Shown in pieces: positions 36,034 to 46,974 of a stretch of 64,000 bases of DNA. The notes under the pieces were generated by a model. That model was not told where the DNA came from. It was given only the letters and a program-made list of their open reading frames with translations, and searched no databases. Position numbers and translations under genes: made by a program. Each line of letters opens with the position of its first letter. Positions within the stretch are counted from its first letter, which is position 1. This DNA is from Amoeboaphelidium protococcarum (Eukaryota > Aphelidiomycota > Aphelidea): contig JALECJ010000254.1 in the NCBI GenBank assembly GCA_023515745.1, positions 992,001 to 1,056,000 on the forward strand, in the 5' to 3' direction.

Positions 36034-37935
36034 TCAAAAGACACAGCCAACATCACGAGAAGATCGACCGGCAGCAGTGGATGACGATGCTTATGATGAT
36101 GGAATAGGCTTGGTGGAGGATCCCTGCTTGACACCAACTTGCTACTTTTGCTGCTATTACTTTTTAAATATTCCCTTCAGATTATCCTCAAATGAACCAG
36201 ACTTGATCTATACATTACCGCCATTCATATTACTAGTAGAATTAGAAGAGTGACGAGCTTGACTACTTCTTGCACCACCACCAGCAGTAGATGATGATGA
36301 TGACCCGACAAAGTTACCGCTACCTTACACACCAACACCTGATTACAACTGCTACTATAAACGCTATCTAGCCTCCACCGAATTCCTGATATGATTCAAT
36401 AGCTCAGCAGGAGGTACTGGGCATGTGCGATTGTTCTTGAACTTGGCATATGATCCATTCAGGAGAGGATTCTTATCAGCCTCAGAGCCAAAGAGAAATA
36501 GTCCAGTAGGCTCATGCTTCTTCTTAATTAACGGATTATCATTGATGATATTCTATACACCACCATGAGACTATTGAGTAAGAGATTTAAAGTCACGCTG
36601 CGCCTATGCCTATTACTCAATCTGGTCGCTTATAGACTATTTAGCAGCTTCAGTCAATTTCTTCAACTTAAGATTCTCCTCATACACAATCTGATAATCT
36701 TCATCCAATAACTAATTAGTCTTCTTGACCATTGTCTTATCTACCTACGATGGTTATTATTTATACTACTGCTATTACTGTTTGGCACTCAACTAGTTTG
36801 CATTATTATGATTTCTGTTTTTTGGTACATGGTCACCATTGATATTAAACCCACCAAAGACCATTCCAAACTTTTTATCTAGTTCAGTGAGGCTACCATG
36901 TTTATGATGTCGAGACTAAGGCTTCACCTGAGTAACTTTAAACTGATATGGAGACTACGCCTTCAGTGTGCCTTTCGTAGTTTATGATGATGATGACGAA
37001 ATACCAATTTAACGCTGCATATCATCTTTAAACTACTCCATGGATTAAGAAAACATCTCCTGGATCTTGTCATTAAGAATAAAGTCTGGCAATTGAGCAC
37101 CATCTTAATTTCTCCCCGTAGAGCTTTTAAAATTGACACTAGATTTCTTACTACCACCACTAGCAGCTTATGAAATATCAGGCGCAGAGAGTGGAATTTA
37201 CGTACCATCTTGCTCATTGACAAATACATTCTTATCCACATCAAATGTGAACGATGGTCCAGGCAGATGTTGAAATCCTAAGTCTTTCATCATCTTGAGC
37301 ATAGTCTCCCTGGTGGGAAATTCAAAGTTGGCCTCTTCAAAATCTTCTTCATCGAAACTCGAATAGTCCTCCTCCTCATCTTCATCATCTTATACCTATT
37401 TACCAGCATCTTTATCCGCTTGTACGCTATCCTTAGTGATAGAATCAGTGGAAAATGGCATCTTTGTGACAGTTGCGATAGAAGATAGAGCATCCTGAGA
37501 ATTATGCCGATTCAACTCTGCATTCAGTTAAGCTTTAAGGGGACGCGTCAGATTGTGTAATGTCATTTTGTCCATATCTAATTCTAGCTCCTCTACCACT
37601 TCATCATCATCATCATCATCTATGTCAAGGTCATCTAAAAGATGAATCCCTTCAGCATCGAAATCTTAAACGTCATCCAGTATGGTAGGTACAATGGCAG
37701 ATGATTACACCTTTTGCGGCTCTTTCACAGTAAGCTTAATATTTCCCACAGAAAGACTAAACTGCTGATCTCCCTAAATCAAATGTCCCTTCTCATGAGC
37801 CTCAGCAATAAGCCGGAGCACATTGGCCACCTCTTGCTTTGACCGCTAGAAAGGCCAGTGAAGGAGGATATGGATAATCTCCTAATACTGCTCATAGTCA
37901 GTCTCCATCACAGTCTATATCTACGAGACTGTCAT
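36034..37935 (-). CDS. Acidic, Gln/Ser-rich protein of unknown function (633 aa)
   Basis: One frame from ATG 37935 to TGA 36034 with very many TAA/TAG codons. Residues ~1-75 are well-folded-looking (HILLHWPFQRSKQEVANVLRL, FSLSVGNIKLTVKE). Acidic clusters follow (DIDDDDDDEVVEEL; DDEDEEEDYSSFDEEDFEE). A conserved-looking segment FPTRETMLKMMKDLGFQHLPG near residue 210 and a helical/coiled part (VYEENLKLKKLTEAAKQ) come next, then Gln/Ser/Gly low complexity. No family recognised. Acidic plus low-complexity composition suggests a nuclear or scaffolding protein (inference). Confidence 0.75.
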
Positions 37936-38331
37936 TCTTGCACACTTGAATTGTACACACAGACAGGCGGGCAGGCAGGCAGACTGAATCCGTAAATTTA
38001 ATAGTGTAAGCGCAGCAATAGATATTATATGACTATAGACACTGAATAGTAACAACTGGGAATTACCTCAAATGCGCGCGCCTTTTAGAGAAGAAAGAAA
38101 TTCAGAGAAAAAAACCATCAACTCGTTCCATTTGCGAAACGGCTGCCAGGTGGAAAGCTTCAGTCAAAAGGGAAAACGCGAAAGGAAAGCTCTCTCTTTC
38201 TCTCTCTTCCTCAATCCATCGCCTATTCTATTCGTCGTCGTTGCTCTGTAACAGATTTCACTATACTATAACACTGTAGCATCGCGACTATATCTATTAT
38301 AAAAATAGGAAACCTTTAATTGGATATAAAT
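37936..38331. promoter_or_regulatory. Divergent intergenic region with CT/GA tracts
   Basis: 396 bp between two divergent starts. It holds CAGGCGGGCAGGCAGGCAG repeats (about 37963-37981), an AGAAGAAAGAAATTC purine patch (about 38090) and a CTCTCTCTTTCTCTCTCTTCC tract (about 38191-38211). No gene seen. Confidence 0.5.
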
Positions 38332-39090
38332 ATGGATCTTTTAGAGTTTATAGATGTGGAGCATGTAAAGTTTTTGAATGTTAGAGATTAGGATAGAGCG
38401 AGGTCCGTGTTTAAATCTTTAGATTAGTACAATGTATTCCATAATAATGAACTTCAAATTGATAATACCCAATAGACGGAGAATGGATAATGTGTCTGTG
38501 TTAGCGATACTGATACTGCGACATTTGATGAGTATGATGAGTCTATAATCATGGTGATTCCGTTCACTTAGAGTGTCAAGATCTAGAGTATATCACTCAA
38601 CACTGATCCATAGAGGTATCCACTGAATGCACCCAGTCGAATGGTTCTATTTGCAAATAAAAGCGTCGACTTTAATGATGTTGAGTCCATGTGGAATCCT
38701 GAATATCATGTTCATAATGGTCAGTGTGGGTGTAATTCGTAAATCAACTCCAGTGGACAGGTTAGTCAGGAATTTGATCTAATCAATCCTTCCTCTACTG
38801 GTGATCGTATAAGCTATGAGCTGCTTCCCTTCAAGTTTAGCAATGTGACTCTACTATCTATATACTTTCCATGGAACTTTAAGACGCGATAAATGATGTT
38901 AAATCCATAAGCTGCTAACAATGTCAGCGAGGATATATATGGACTTGCTACGATGATTGACTTTGTTGGATTCACTGGCACTTGTAACGGTCCTGTTAAT
39001 AACTTGCGCGTTGTGAAAGCTGTCTATGAGACTAAACCAAATGTCTCTGATCATCCTCAGGTTGAAGTCACTAATAGAATGGGTATGTGA
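38332..39090 (+). CDS. PITH-domain protein (252 aa)
   Basis: PITH (proteasome-interacting thioredoxin) domain protein like PITHD1. Seen: LEFIDVEHVKFLN start, MVIPFTQSVKIQSISL, SRMVLFANKSVDFNDVE, LLPFKFSNVTLLSIYF, and the C-terminal GFTGTCNGPVNNLRVVKAVYE. In human TXNL1 and PITHD1 this domain docks on the 26S proteasome. No thioredoxin domain precedes it. A possible GTATGT donor at the end was considered, but the TGA at 39088 is accepted because the next gene runs the other way with its stop 65 bp later. TAG/TAA codons are frequent. Confidence 0.88.
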
Positions 39091-39155
39091 TATTGTATTT
39101 CGGAATAAAAATACTGAACATGAAGCCATTTAATGTGATGATTTAATTTAAAAGT

Positions 39156-40217
39156 TCAACATTTTGTCACATCATAGACACCGAGCGCCCTATCTCTTTA
39201 CGTAGCCGAGTCATCCATTAGTATCACAGTTGTATCGTTTACAATTCGGTGGTGCAGTCCAACCACTTGATACGCATTCTTTCTAGATAGCCAAGTCAAG
39301 TCTTTCAGGAACTACGGTGGCAATTGAGCTTACTGACCATTTCGCCTTGTGGCAGCCTTGGAAAGTTTCTGTTGAATGGCAGAGGTGCACCAACCAGGAT
39401 CCAGAACAACCAATGACACATCACCAGCTTAAACTTATAACAGTTATTGAGTCAGTGATGATGATCGTCGCACTAGTACCCCAACTATAGTGATACTATG
39501 ACCGTCAAATTAGAGATACAGCGGAGGCTTATCGTGAAAATTTACATTAATATGATCAGTTTACACGGTCAAAAACTATCTTTAGCTATGTAAAAAACGC
39601 GTATCGAGACTGTTGAAATAGGCGCAACAGTACCGGATCAGCTTTGAGGCAGCAGAACCATCAAATGAATCAACAAAATCCACTACATATGCAGAGTAAT
39701 GGTAGCGAGAGTACAGGATAGTCAAAACCTCCACAGCGCCAATCCACTACTAAGATCCTTGCACAGAGTATCCGTAATGACGCGCACCGTCAGGATCAAA
39801 TTAGTTCTGAAACGCCGCGGTAAGAAATCGCTGCAAATCCTCAATCGAGGGCACCTCTTAGTTATTACTACCATTGAGCTGACTGGAGAGCAGCATTTAT
39901 AAATTTCTATATCCACAACCAAATCTTGCATCGTCCTGATTTCTCTGCGAATAGTGGCGGACCAAAGGCGTACACAGACTGAATGAGGAGATGGTACTTT
40001 ACTTGCTCAGACACTAGCGAATCTTTTCTACTAACAAATGTTCATCTAAGTTGACTCGAGCGGAATTTAGCGTAGTAATTGCTCTTGTTGTTGTCGTCGT
40101 TGGTGATACTTCATTAGACTATTGCAAAGACAGTTAAAGTGCCTAGTGAAGATTCAGATGATCAACCAGATCGTCCTATTCCACAAAATCACCACACAAA
40201 TCACACTCCACCAACAT
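39156..40217 (-). CDS. ZUP1: ZUP1/UFSP-type C78 peptidase with C2H2 finger (353 aa)
   Basis: N-terminal C2H2 zinc finger (CDLCGDFVEQDDLVDHLNLH), then a peptidase C78 domain: catalytic Cys in FGCGYRNLQMLLSS, SIEDLQRFL, a WIGAVEV block, LYLQFDGHSITIVGV with the catalytic His, and VVLDPG. ZUFSP/ZUP1 cleaves K63-linked polyubiquitin; UFSP relatives cleave UFM1. The zinc finger plus C78 arrangement favours ZUP1, though with one finger rather than several. Open from ATG 40217 to TGA 39156. The opposite strand is largely open in patches but breaks at several in-frame TGAs. Confidence 0.88.
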
Positions 40218-40328
40218 TAGGCTCAATTAAAAATTTAAAACGGTTTTAGTATTCCACGAAAAAAGAGTAATAAATAGAACTTATAAAATTTTAAGGTATA
40301 CATCTCTTTCATAATTATCTCAATAAAA

Positions 40329-41048
40329 TCATTAATTATGAATTAACCAGTTTCTGAAATTACTCCAAACGTTGGAATCATTGTATAGATACTGCATGGA
40401 CGCTTGCAGAGATGATTGTAATGAGAAGCGTTCCCACTTGAACAAGTACATCACAACACCCCAGACGACGGCAGCAAATACAGGGAAGATTTTGTCCTCA
40501 TACAGACCGGCACTTAGTGGAGCAGACTTGCCAGATACAGACGTGGATGTAGATGCAGTGCTGAGTCTAGCAGAGGCACGGCGACCACCCTTGAAATCTT
40601 CAGATGGTATCAAACCAATAAGTTTAAACACGTTTCTTGCATATAACACCTTGATTGCACCCACCATAATTCTACTGAATAGATACAACACAATCTACTA
40701 GTTGATATTGTTATCTTTGCCGAATACAATGTAGCCACCAATCAACCCACTTATGAAACTGTGCCACTGCTCCTCCTTCTGCTAACCGTTGGTGGATTTC
40801 AGGAGTAAAAGTAGAGACTTATAAATACCAACAAATGTACCCAAGTTCTTACTATGCTACCAGGTTGCTTCCAATATGGCTTTAATCTTCTATCTGAAAG
40901 TCAACTAGTCTCTAAACAGGAAGGTCATAACGAACGCATGCGGCAGTCGAATCTTGGCTCCATACACCAAACCATTCCTTATACCCTTCAGAATTGACAA
41001 AATTCCATGATTCTTGGGATCCAGAAGAAACTAATTGACAGCATCCAT
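40329..41048 (-). CDS. PXMP4: Peroxisomal membrane protein 4 (239 aa)
   Basis: Tim17-superfamily peroxisomal membrane protein PXMP4/PMP24. Clear matches: ILKGIRNGLVYGAKIRLPHAFVMTFLFR, ATWQHSKNLGTFV, GGYIVFGKDNNIN, QIVLYLFSRI, VVWGVVMYLF, and LQASMQYLYNDSNVWSNFRNW. A Ser/Thr-rich insertion (ASARLSTASTSTSVSG) sits between the last two TM regions, longer than in animals. Ends Asn-Gln(TAA)-TGA. Confidence 0.95.
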
Positions 41049-41292
41049 AATGAGTAAAGTTAAATTAGTTTTAGATCTCCAAAGCGAGACTACAAATAGA
41101 ATTACAGTGACTATAAAGCGGTGATGTAGTTGTTTTAAAAGCGACAGAATGGATCGGAACAAAGTCAAGCGATGAATTTCTGTTTGAGCGATTTCGTTTC
41201 TTTGAAGCAAATGGCGACGGGTTTGTTCATTTTTTTAACGTGAATAAGATCTACGTAATAACGTAATATCATTTCAAACAAACGTGGTGGAG

Positions 41293-42360
41293 ATGAGTAG
41301 TAATAGTAATCTGAGTCCTGAATAGAAGGCGCGAATTGAAAGAAATAAGCGTGATGCTTTGGAGCGTAGAGCTAAGGCGAACGCTGTAGTTCCGAGTTAG
41401 TCCAGGTAGAGCATTGATGAGCATACTACTACACGCGATTTAAGTAATAGTAATAGGTCAATGAAAGATTGGGCACCAAAGAAAAAGTATGTGGATTACG
41501 ATTTGTCACAAATTAAAGATTCTAAAGGTGGATTTCTGGTTGAAACTGATGGTAGCGCGGGTGGTAGTAACGCCCAACAACAAAAGAAGAAGAAAAACGT
41601 CATATATGAGCATCTGATGATACCGGCGAACGTGCCACTTACAACGTCGTCTTCAGATTCTGTGGCACAAAATGAATTGAGTCTACAGTTGGAATGCGCG
41701 GAATGCCAGTCTGCAAATGTGAATATGAATTACTTAACTCATTATCTCTACATGGTGTGTAATGATTGTATCAGCCGAGTACCGGAAAAGTATACGCTGC
41801 TGACCAAGACTGAGATTATTGAAGATTACTTGATTACAGATGAAGAAATCAAGTCTGTCAGTGAAAGCAGCCTCACCAAGCCTTTCAGTTATGAATTATT
41901 GCTTGCGTAATAGAGAAAGTCCAGTGTAAGTAATCAAGATGAAAGTGTTGAAACTCCATTTCAACAGAATGAAGTCCGATCGAATAAAGTCGTTGGCAAA
42001 GTTTTGCGATATTGGGAGAAACCGAATCCGCATAGAAGTACATATGCCAAAATGCATTTATTTCTGCGATGCCAAGTGGAGGATTACGTGTTCAAGCACG
42101 TGTGGAAGAGTGAAGAGGAGCTGGATGCAGAGTTTGAGAGACGCGATGAACTTAAACGTAAACGCGCTGAGTCAAAGCGAAAGAGTAACTTGCGTGACAT
42201 GAAGAAACGCGTCAGAACTAGTCTGCTCAATGAGTAAGGAAACAACAGAACGGCACAGGAGTCTTCTGATTCTAGAAAGCATATTCATTCATGGATTGTT
42301 TAAGGGGCTGGGAAACGGTGTGAGTCTTGCAACTTATCGATTGAAGAGGAGTCATTTTGA
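41293..42360 (+). CDS. XPA: XPA/Rad14 nucleotide-excision repair protein (355 aa)
   Basis: Damage-verification scaffold of nucleotide excision repair. Seen: N-terminal basic helix (EQKARIERNKRDALERRAKA), the C4 zinc module (CAECQSANVN...CNDC), TLLTKTEIIEDYLITDEE, and the DNA-binding region LRYWEKPNPHRSTYAKMHLFLRCQVEDYV followed by the long basic helix EELDAEFERRDELKRKRA. The C-terminus carries HIHSW...CESCNL, a Cys/His pair as in XPA. One frame ATG 41293 to TGA 42358. TFIIH p52, another excision-repair/transcription factor, is also in this window. Confidence 0.95.
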
Positions 42361-42693
42361 CTCTAAAGTTCTGATGGATATTCTGATGTTATTACGCGTA
42401 AACTCTGTTAAATATACTCGCAATATAATTTATAGTGTTTAGTATTGGGTTCAATTTATATAATGCGCGTCAAATATAATATTTTGAGGGAACATATGCG
42501 GATAGTTACGAGTTAAGGTTAAACTTTATGGACTATTATGCCAAGACTTACCCCTGATTGATCAAAACTGATTCAGAACTGATTTTGGTACTCCCTGATA
42601 TGCTTTCACCTTTCAGTCCTCTTCCCATCTGAAAAATCTGCAAATTTTGGAATCTATTTTATTACAAAGTACCGTCTATATCCGTATCCTGCA
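42361..42693. promoter_or_regulatory. Upstream region of a mucin-like gene
   Basis: 333 bp between XPA and the Thr-rich secreted protein. It has repeated ACTGATT words (near 42567 and 42578) and a CTTTCACCTTTCAG pyrimidine patch. Given the biased codon use of the downstream gene this is probably a strong promoter (inference). Confidence 0.4.
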
Positions 42694-43596
42694 ATGAAGT
42701 TTTTGGCTATTTTTAGCGTGATTGTCGCGTCTGCTGCTATCGCTCAAGAGACCTCCATCGTGGAGACTACTACTGCTTTGGTCGTGTCTACTGAGTCTAC
42801 CGTTCCTACTACCACTGTGGTTGCTGAGAGCACTTCTGTCGTTGATAGCTCTGTTGTCGCGTCCTCCACCACCTCCACTGAGATTGTTGTTGAGACCACC
42901 TCTACCACTGCCGTCGTTGAGACTACCACTTTGGTGGTTGAGTCTACCACTGCTGTGGATAGCACTGTCATTGATACCACCTCCACCTCCACTGAAATTG
43001 TATCCAGCACTCTGGCTACTCTTGATACTACCACTGCTACTGAGACCACTACTGCTACTGAGACCACTGTCGTTGATACCACCACCTCTGCAACTGAGAC
43101 TTCCACTACTGCCACTGAGACTACAAGCACTGTGATCTCTGAGACCACTAGCATTGTCGATACCAACAGCACTACCACTACCTCCACCACCAGCAGCGTG
43201 GTTGTTGACTCCACCACCACCACCGATGCCACCACCACCACTGTTGTTGATAGCACTACCGTGTTCACCTCCGTCTCCACCACTGTTGCTCCTGTATCCA
43301 CCATCTGGACCACCACCTGGGCATTCACCACCATTGCTCCAAACACTGTTGTCTATGTCTATGGCACCCCTATTAACACTGCTGCTCCTGTCGTCCAGGT
43401 TGTGACTGTCATTAACGGTGTCACCACTGCTAAGCCACAGCCTACCCAGACTGTCATTGGTGGCGGTAACAACAACAATAACAACAACAGACCTAACAAT
43501 AACAATGTGAACAACTTTGGATCCGATGCTTCCCATGTTGGTCAGAATGCTGTCGTTCTGTTTGGTGCTTTGGTTATGGCAGCATTCTTCTACTGA
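42694..43596 (+). CDS. Thr/Ser/Val-rich GPI-type surface protein (300 aa)
   Basis: Signal peptide (MKFLAIFSVIVASAAIAQ), then ~200 residues of Thr/Ser/Val/Glu repeats (ETTT, STES, VVDTTT type) that would be heavily O-glycosylated, a more structured STIWTTTWAFTTIAPNTV patch, an Asn run (NNNNNNN), and a terminal hydrophobic segment (NAVVLFGALVMAAFFY) typical of a GPI-anchor signal. All five Gln codons are CAA/CAG; none is TAA/TAG, unlike almost every other gene here, and the codon use is narrow (ACC/ACT, GTC/GTT), suggesting high expression. The opposite strand is open by composition only. Confidence 0.92.
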   Translation: MKFLAIFSVIVASAAIAQETSIVETTTALVVSTESTVPTTTVVAESTSVVDSSVVASSTTSTEIVVETTSTTAVVETTTLVVESTTAVDSTVIDTTSTSTEIVSSTLATLDTTTATETTTATETTVVDTTTSATETSTTATETTSTVISETTSIVDTNSTTTTSTTSSVVVDSTTTTDATTTTVVDSTTVFTSVSTTVAPVSTIWTTTWAFTTIAPNTVVYVYGTPINTAAPVVQVVTVINGVTTAKPQPTQTVIGGGNNNNNNNRPNNNNVNNFGSDASHVGQNAVVLFGALVMAAFFY

Positions 43597-43743
43597 GTTT
43601 GCTGATTTTTGGTTTTTAAAAGAATTAAAGGTGATAAAGTGAAGTGATTTAAATTATAAAAAAGTAATATTGTTTTACATATAAAACTATAGCTCTTTCT
43701 CTCTTGCTCTTCCAAGTTTTGACACTGATAATTATGCACTAAA

Positions 43744-44295
43744 TCAATGAGTGGTTGATGCTTTAGAGACTTCTGACGACAAAGCTAATCTGAGCAGAAA
43801 CGCGTCGCGTTGTCCATCGGGAAGATCTTTGTAATAATCACGCACAGTGTCCACAACGGTAAACCCAGACTTTTCATAAAACTTCTTCCCGCTCTCATTA
43901 CCAGCCTGGACGTGAACTGAGATAAAGTCAGCGCTATCTTTAGACAGGGACAGACAACTTTTAATAAACTCTTGCAGTAGCATAGATCCAACGCCGTATC
44001 CTCTGTAGGCAGCGAGAACACAGAACGACATAATATAAATGCCCGTATGCTCAGAGCCACCAGCGCCAAACTCTGCGGCATCAGCAGGGAATGAAGTTAT
44101 ACATCCCACCACAGAATCGTTGAAGTAGGCAAGCATTCCATGTCCCCTGTCCAGAACAGTATTGTACACCTTATCCGAGTATTTTACTGGAAGCACGACG
44201 GAGTTAATCGCCTTTGCCTGTCCAAGATTATTTCGATTCAGTTCACCAACGTCCAACCTGATATTTCCCTTACCAGCGCTTTGTCGTTATGACAT
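43744..44295 (-). CDS. NAA50: N-alpha-acetyltransferase 50 (NatE) GNAT enzyme (183 aa)
   Basis: GNAT-fold acetyltransferase. Matches NAA50: the IRLDVGELNRNNLGQAKAIN start, LPVKYSDKVYNTVL, IYIMSFCVLAAYRGYGVG (acetyl-CoA R-x-x-G-x-G loop), HVQAGNESGKKFYEKSGF, and VRDYYKDL. Met-substrate N-terminal acetylation with NatA is the known role. Start at 44295 gives a short Gln-containing leader (ATG TCA TAA CGA); the alternative is the valine/Met region a few residues in. Stop TGA 43744. Confidence 0.94.
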
Positions 44296-44590
44296 GTCTT
44301 GTTAACTAATCTATGGCGCGTCCGTAATGGTCATTTTCTCTTTCAGATCTAGAAGTTGAACGCGACGAAACGGGATAACGAAGGTTTAAATTGTTTTTAG
44401 TATGCTACTGAGCAGAGGAAAAGCGAGAACTCACCAGAATGAGGGAACGCGAGAGAGAGAGAGAGAGAGAGGAGATTTTACCAACTGATTCTAAACATTC
44501 TTCCTTCTCCGAATACTTTCTCTACATTGCTGCATCAATTTCTTAAAAAGCGGCTAATAATATTAAAATTTCATATTCTGTGTATATAAG

Positions 44591-45979
44591 ATGGATCACG
44601 ACGACTCATCGGACGACTGGAGTGACCCTGAGGTGGTGGTTGAGTAGTAGCAGAATGTTGAATACTCTAATGAGGATCTCTTTGGCGAAGATTCTTCTGA
44701 GAATGAAGGCGAAGCATCAGAAGTATAGTAATAGATTGAATCTAATACAGAGCAGTAGTAGTAGTAATCACGTTCTGAGGATTAGGATTAATAATTAGCT
44801 GACTCTGATAAGTAATCTATACTAAAAGACTCATAGGAAGTGTATGATAGTAATGATATATTTGTGCAAGAGGAGAATAAAGATTTATTCGGTGAGGATG
44901 ATGATGATGAAGATAATTTGAATGATCAAGATGATCAGGACTAATTTGATTAAGAACCAAAAAGGATTGAACTTAAAGTTGATGTTCCCTCTGCAATCCC
45001 AGGTTTATAGAGTCAGTAGGAGCACTTGGCCACGTTAAAGATTCCCACTTTCCTGAATATTGAATATTCAACATATGATCCAGAGTCTTATGAAGCGGTG
45101 GGTCATAAAGATTTTGAAGTGCTTCATCATCTTCTTACTCATACCATCAGATTTAACGGAGATGGTTAGAGTAATGCTAGACTTGTAAAGTGGTCAGATG
45201 GTTCATGGGCATTCCAGATTGGGAAGAATGTATATCCTATAAAGGTGTAGTCTAACACTGCCATATATCGAAGACATGAGAGTGGAGGTGTCCTCGAATC
45301 TGTGAATAATGTAAACGAGTAATGGGTCATTCTACCCACTGCCACGCGTACTTATAGAATTAGGAATTATGAAGGCTTCGTAGAGAATGAATAGGACAAC
45401 ATTGAGAACGGCCAACAATCTAATGCTAATCCTGGCATGAAAAGGACCAAGTTCTTATCTGTATTTGATGATCCTAATCAGAGTCGCAAAGTGTATGAGC
45501 AGATCGAGCAGGAGAAGCAGCGAGCCAAGAGGAAAGCTGCCAGGTAGAATATGAATAGTGATGAGGAAGAGGATGATATTTTTGGCGCGTCTGGCGCCGG
45601 AGATGCAGAGGATGATCTGGACTTTGCTTTCAAGCGTGCTCGAGGTACAAAAACTGCGAGATTGGATAGAGAGTATGGAGATGCTGTCGCTGCTGCGTCT
45701 GGAGAGGAGGACGATTATGCTCAAAAGTACGGGCAAATTAGTAACAAATTTCTGTAGAATCGTGGAGATGATTACGACAAGGAAGATGATTTTGTGGTGG
45801 ACGATGACGAAGAACTGGAGACTTACAGTGACGAAGCAGATGAACTAGATGCCTTTGACGATGACGACGATGAAGATGGTGGTGGTGGTGGTGATACTGA
45901 CATTGAAGGCGGTGACGGAACCAAGAATGTTGGCACTCCTACCGGTAAAGCTAAAAGAATCATCACTGATGATGATTGA
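44591..45979 (+). CDS. LEO1: Leo1, Paf1-complex subunit (462 aa)
   Basis: RNA polymerase II elongation factor. Acidic Asp/Glu/Gln-rich N-terminus (many TAG/TAA), then the conserved Leo1 core: LATLKIPTFLNIEYSTYDP, ARLVKWSDGSWAFQIG, a VILPTATRTYRIRNYEG region, and a basic helix (YEQIEQEKQRAKRKAARQ), ending in an acidic tail (DDDDDEDGGGGG). Start ATG 44591, stop TGA 45977. Its stop is 3 bp from that of the convergent USB1 gene. Confidence 0.95.
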
Positions 45980-45982
45980 AAT

Positions 45983-46636
45983 TCAAGATTATAAATCCAG
46001 TACTGTACTTGTATTGTTTTGTTATTATTGTTATTATTATTTTCTATGTAAAGTTATTGTGAAATGATCATTTCCAATCCGGCATATAAACTGTTCTATC
46101 ATCAACGGTGTTGTCGTAATGCTATTTAATTAAGCAGAGAGTTCATCATGGTCAATTAATAGGCAATCTTCCAATTTGGAATCACTATATGCTATTGATA
46201 CATGAGGCTGTGGAGGTGAGTAGTATGTAGGATATTAAAGAGAGTCGAGAGCGCGATCTATCTCCTTGATCAGATCCACAACATCAACGCGACCCATAGC
46301 TACTTACATAGCCAAATACTACCTCTGCATGTCCTCTGTGCGGAATATCGACAAACTTCCAACTCTGATCTTGAATTGAGAAATGCTAATAGCTACAGCG
46401 CGCAACTTTTGCAGCAGTATTTCCTTGTGGCACTCCATCAATTTGAATGGTTTACTCAAACTAATGTGGTATTCATCGCTCGAAATTATCTACAGACATT
46501 GATCATATTGATTGCATAGCTTTTCTACTTCATGGACGTATTTATTGCAGACGACTTTGTCCAATTTAATTGGAATGTAGATGTGACAAGACACGGTTCC
46601 ATCATGCTAATATTTGGCTTCATATTTTGTCGCCAT
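45983..46636 (-). CDS. USB1: USB1-like U6 snRNA 3'-phosphodiesterase (217 aa)
   Basis: 2H phosphoesterase that trims U6 snRNA and leaves a 2',3'-cyclic phosphate. Two HxS motifs are seen: EYHISLSKPFKL and QPHVSIAYSD, with a C-terminal CRIGNDHFTITL strand as in USB1. Start ATG 46636 gives a shorter N-terminus than human (265 aa); the reading frame is open further upstream without another ATG. The tail carries a Gln run (TAA/CAA mixed). Stop TGA 45983. Confidence 0.88.
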
Positions 46637-46974
46637 ATGTTTAATCGCGCTACTTAATTAAAGCTATAAAATGTGCTATTTTCCTACTAAAACAAGATCT
46701 TTATATCTGGCTGATAGATCTCAATGTCTTCTAAGGGGAGATGAACGCGTCGCCTGATGTTTAACAATACATTGGGTAAATGAACATTTGGTTGGGATAG
46801 AGTCGTTGAGAGCAAGTCTTTATACGTCATTGAGATTATGAATAAATTGTCTGGTGAATAAAGCTGTAAAGCTAGGAGATCCTAAATAGGAATTATAGGG
46901 CTTTGAGCAATATCAAGTTTATTAGTAAACTTAGAACGCGATATCAATTATATGCGGCACGGATGAAATGCTTC
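46637..46974. other. Intergenic with an overlapping upstream frame
   Basis: 338 bp between USB1 and the second mucin-like gene. On the minus strand a 124-codon frame from ATG 46830 to TGA 46456 overlaps the USB1 start region in another frame; its first ~45 residues (NVHLPNVLLNIRRRVHLPLEDIEI) look protein-like. It may be a uORF, an unrecognised first exon, or chance. Confidence 0.35.

Noticed and set aside
39091-40060. Plus-strand protein-like frame after the PITH gene
   Set aside because: It needs several in-frame TGAs to be read through, while the opposite strand gives an intact C2H2-C78 peptidase with catalytic motifs.
42676-43536. Long Gly/Ser- and Val-rich frames antisense to the mucin-like gene
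   Set aside because: They mirror the Thr/Val repeat composition; the plus strand has a signal peptide, a GPI tail and a clean ATG-TGA frame.
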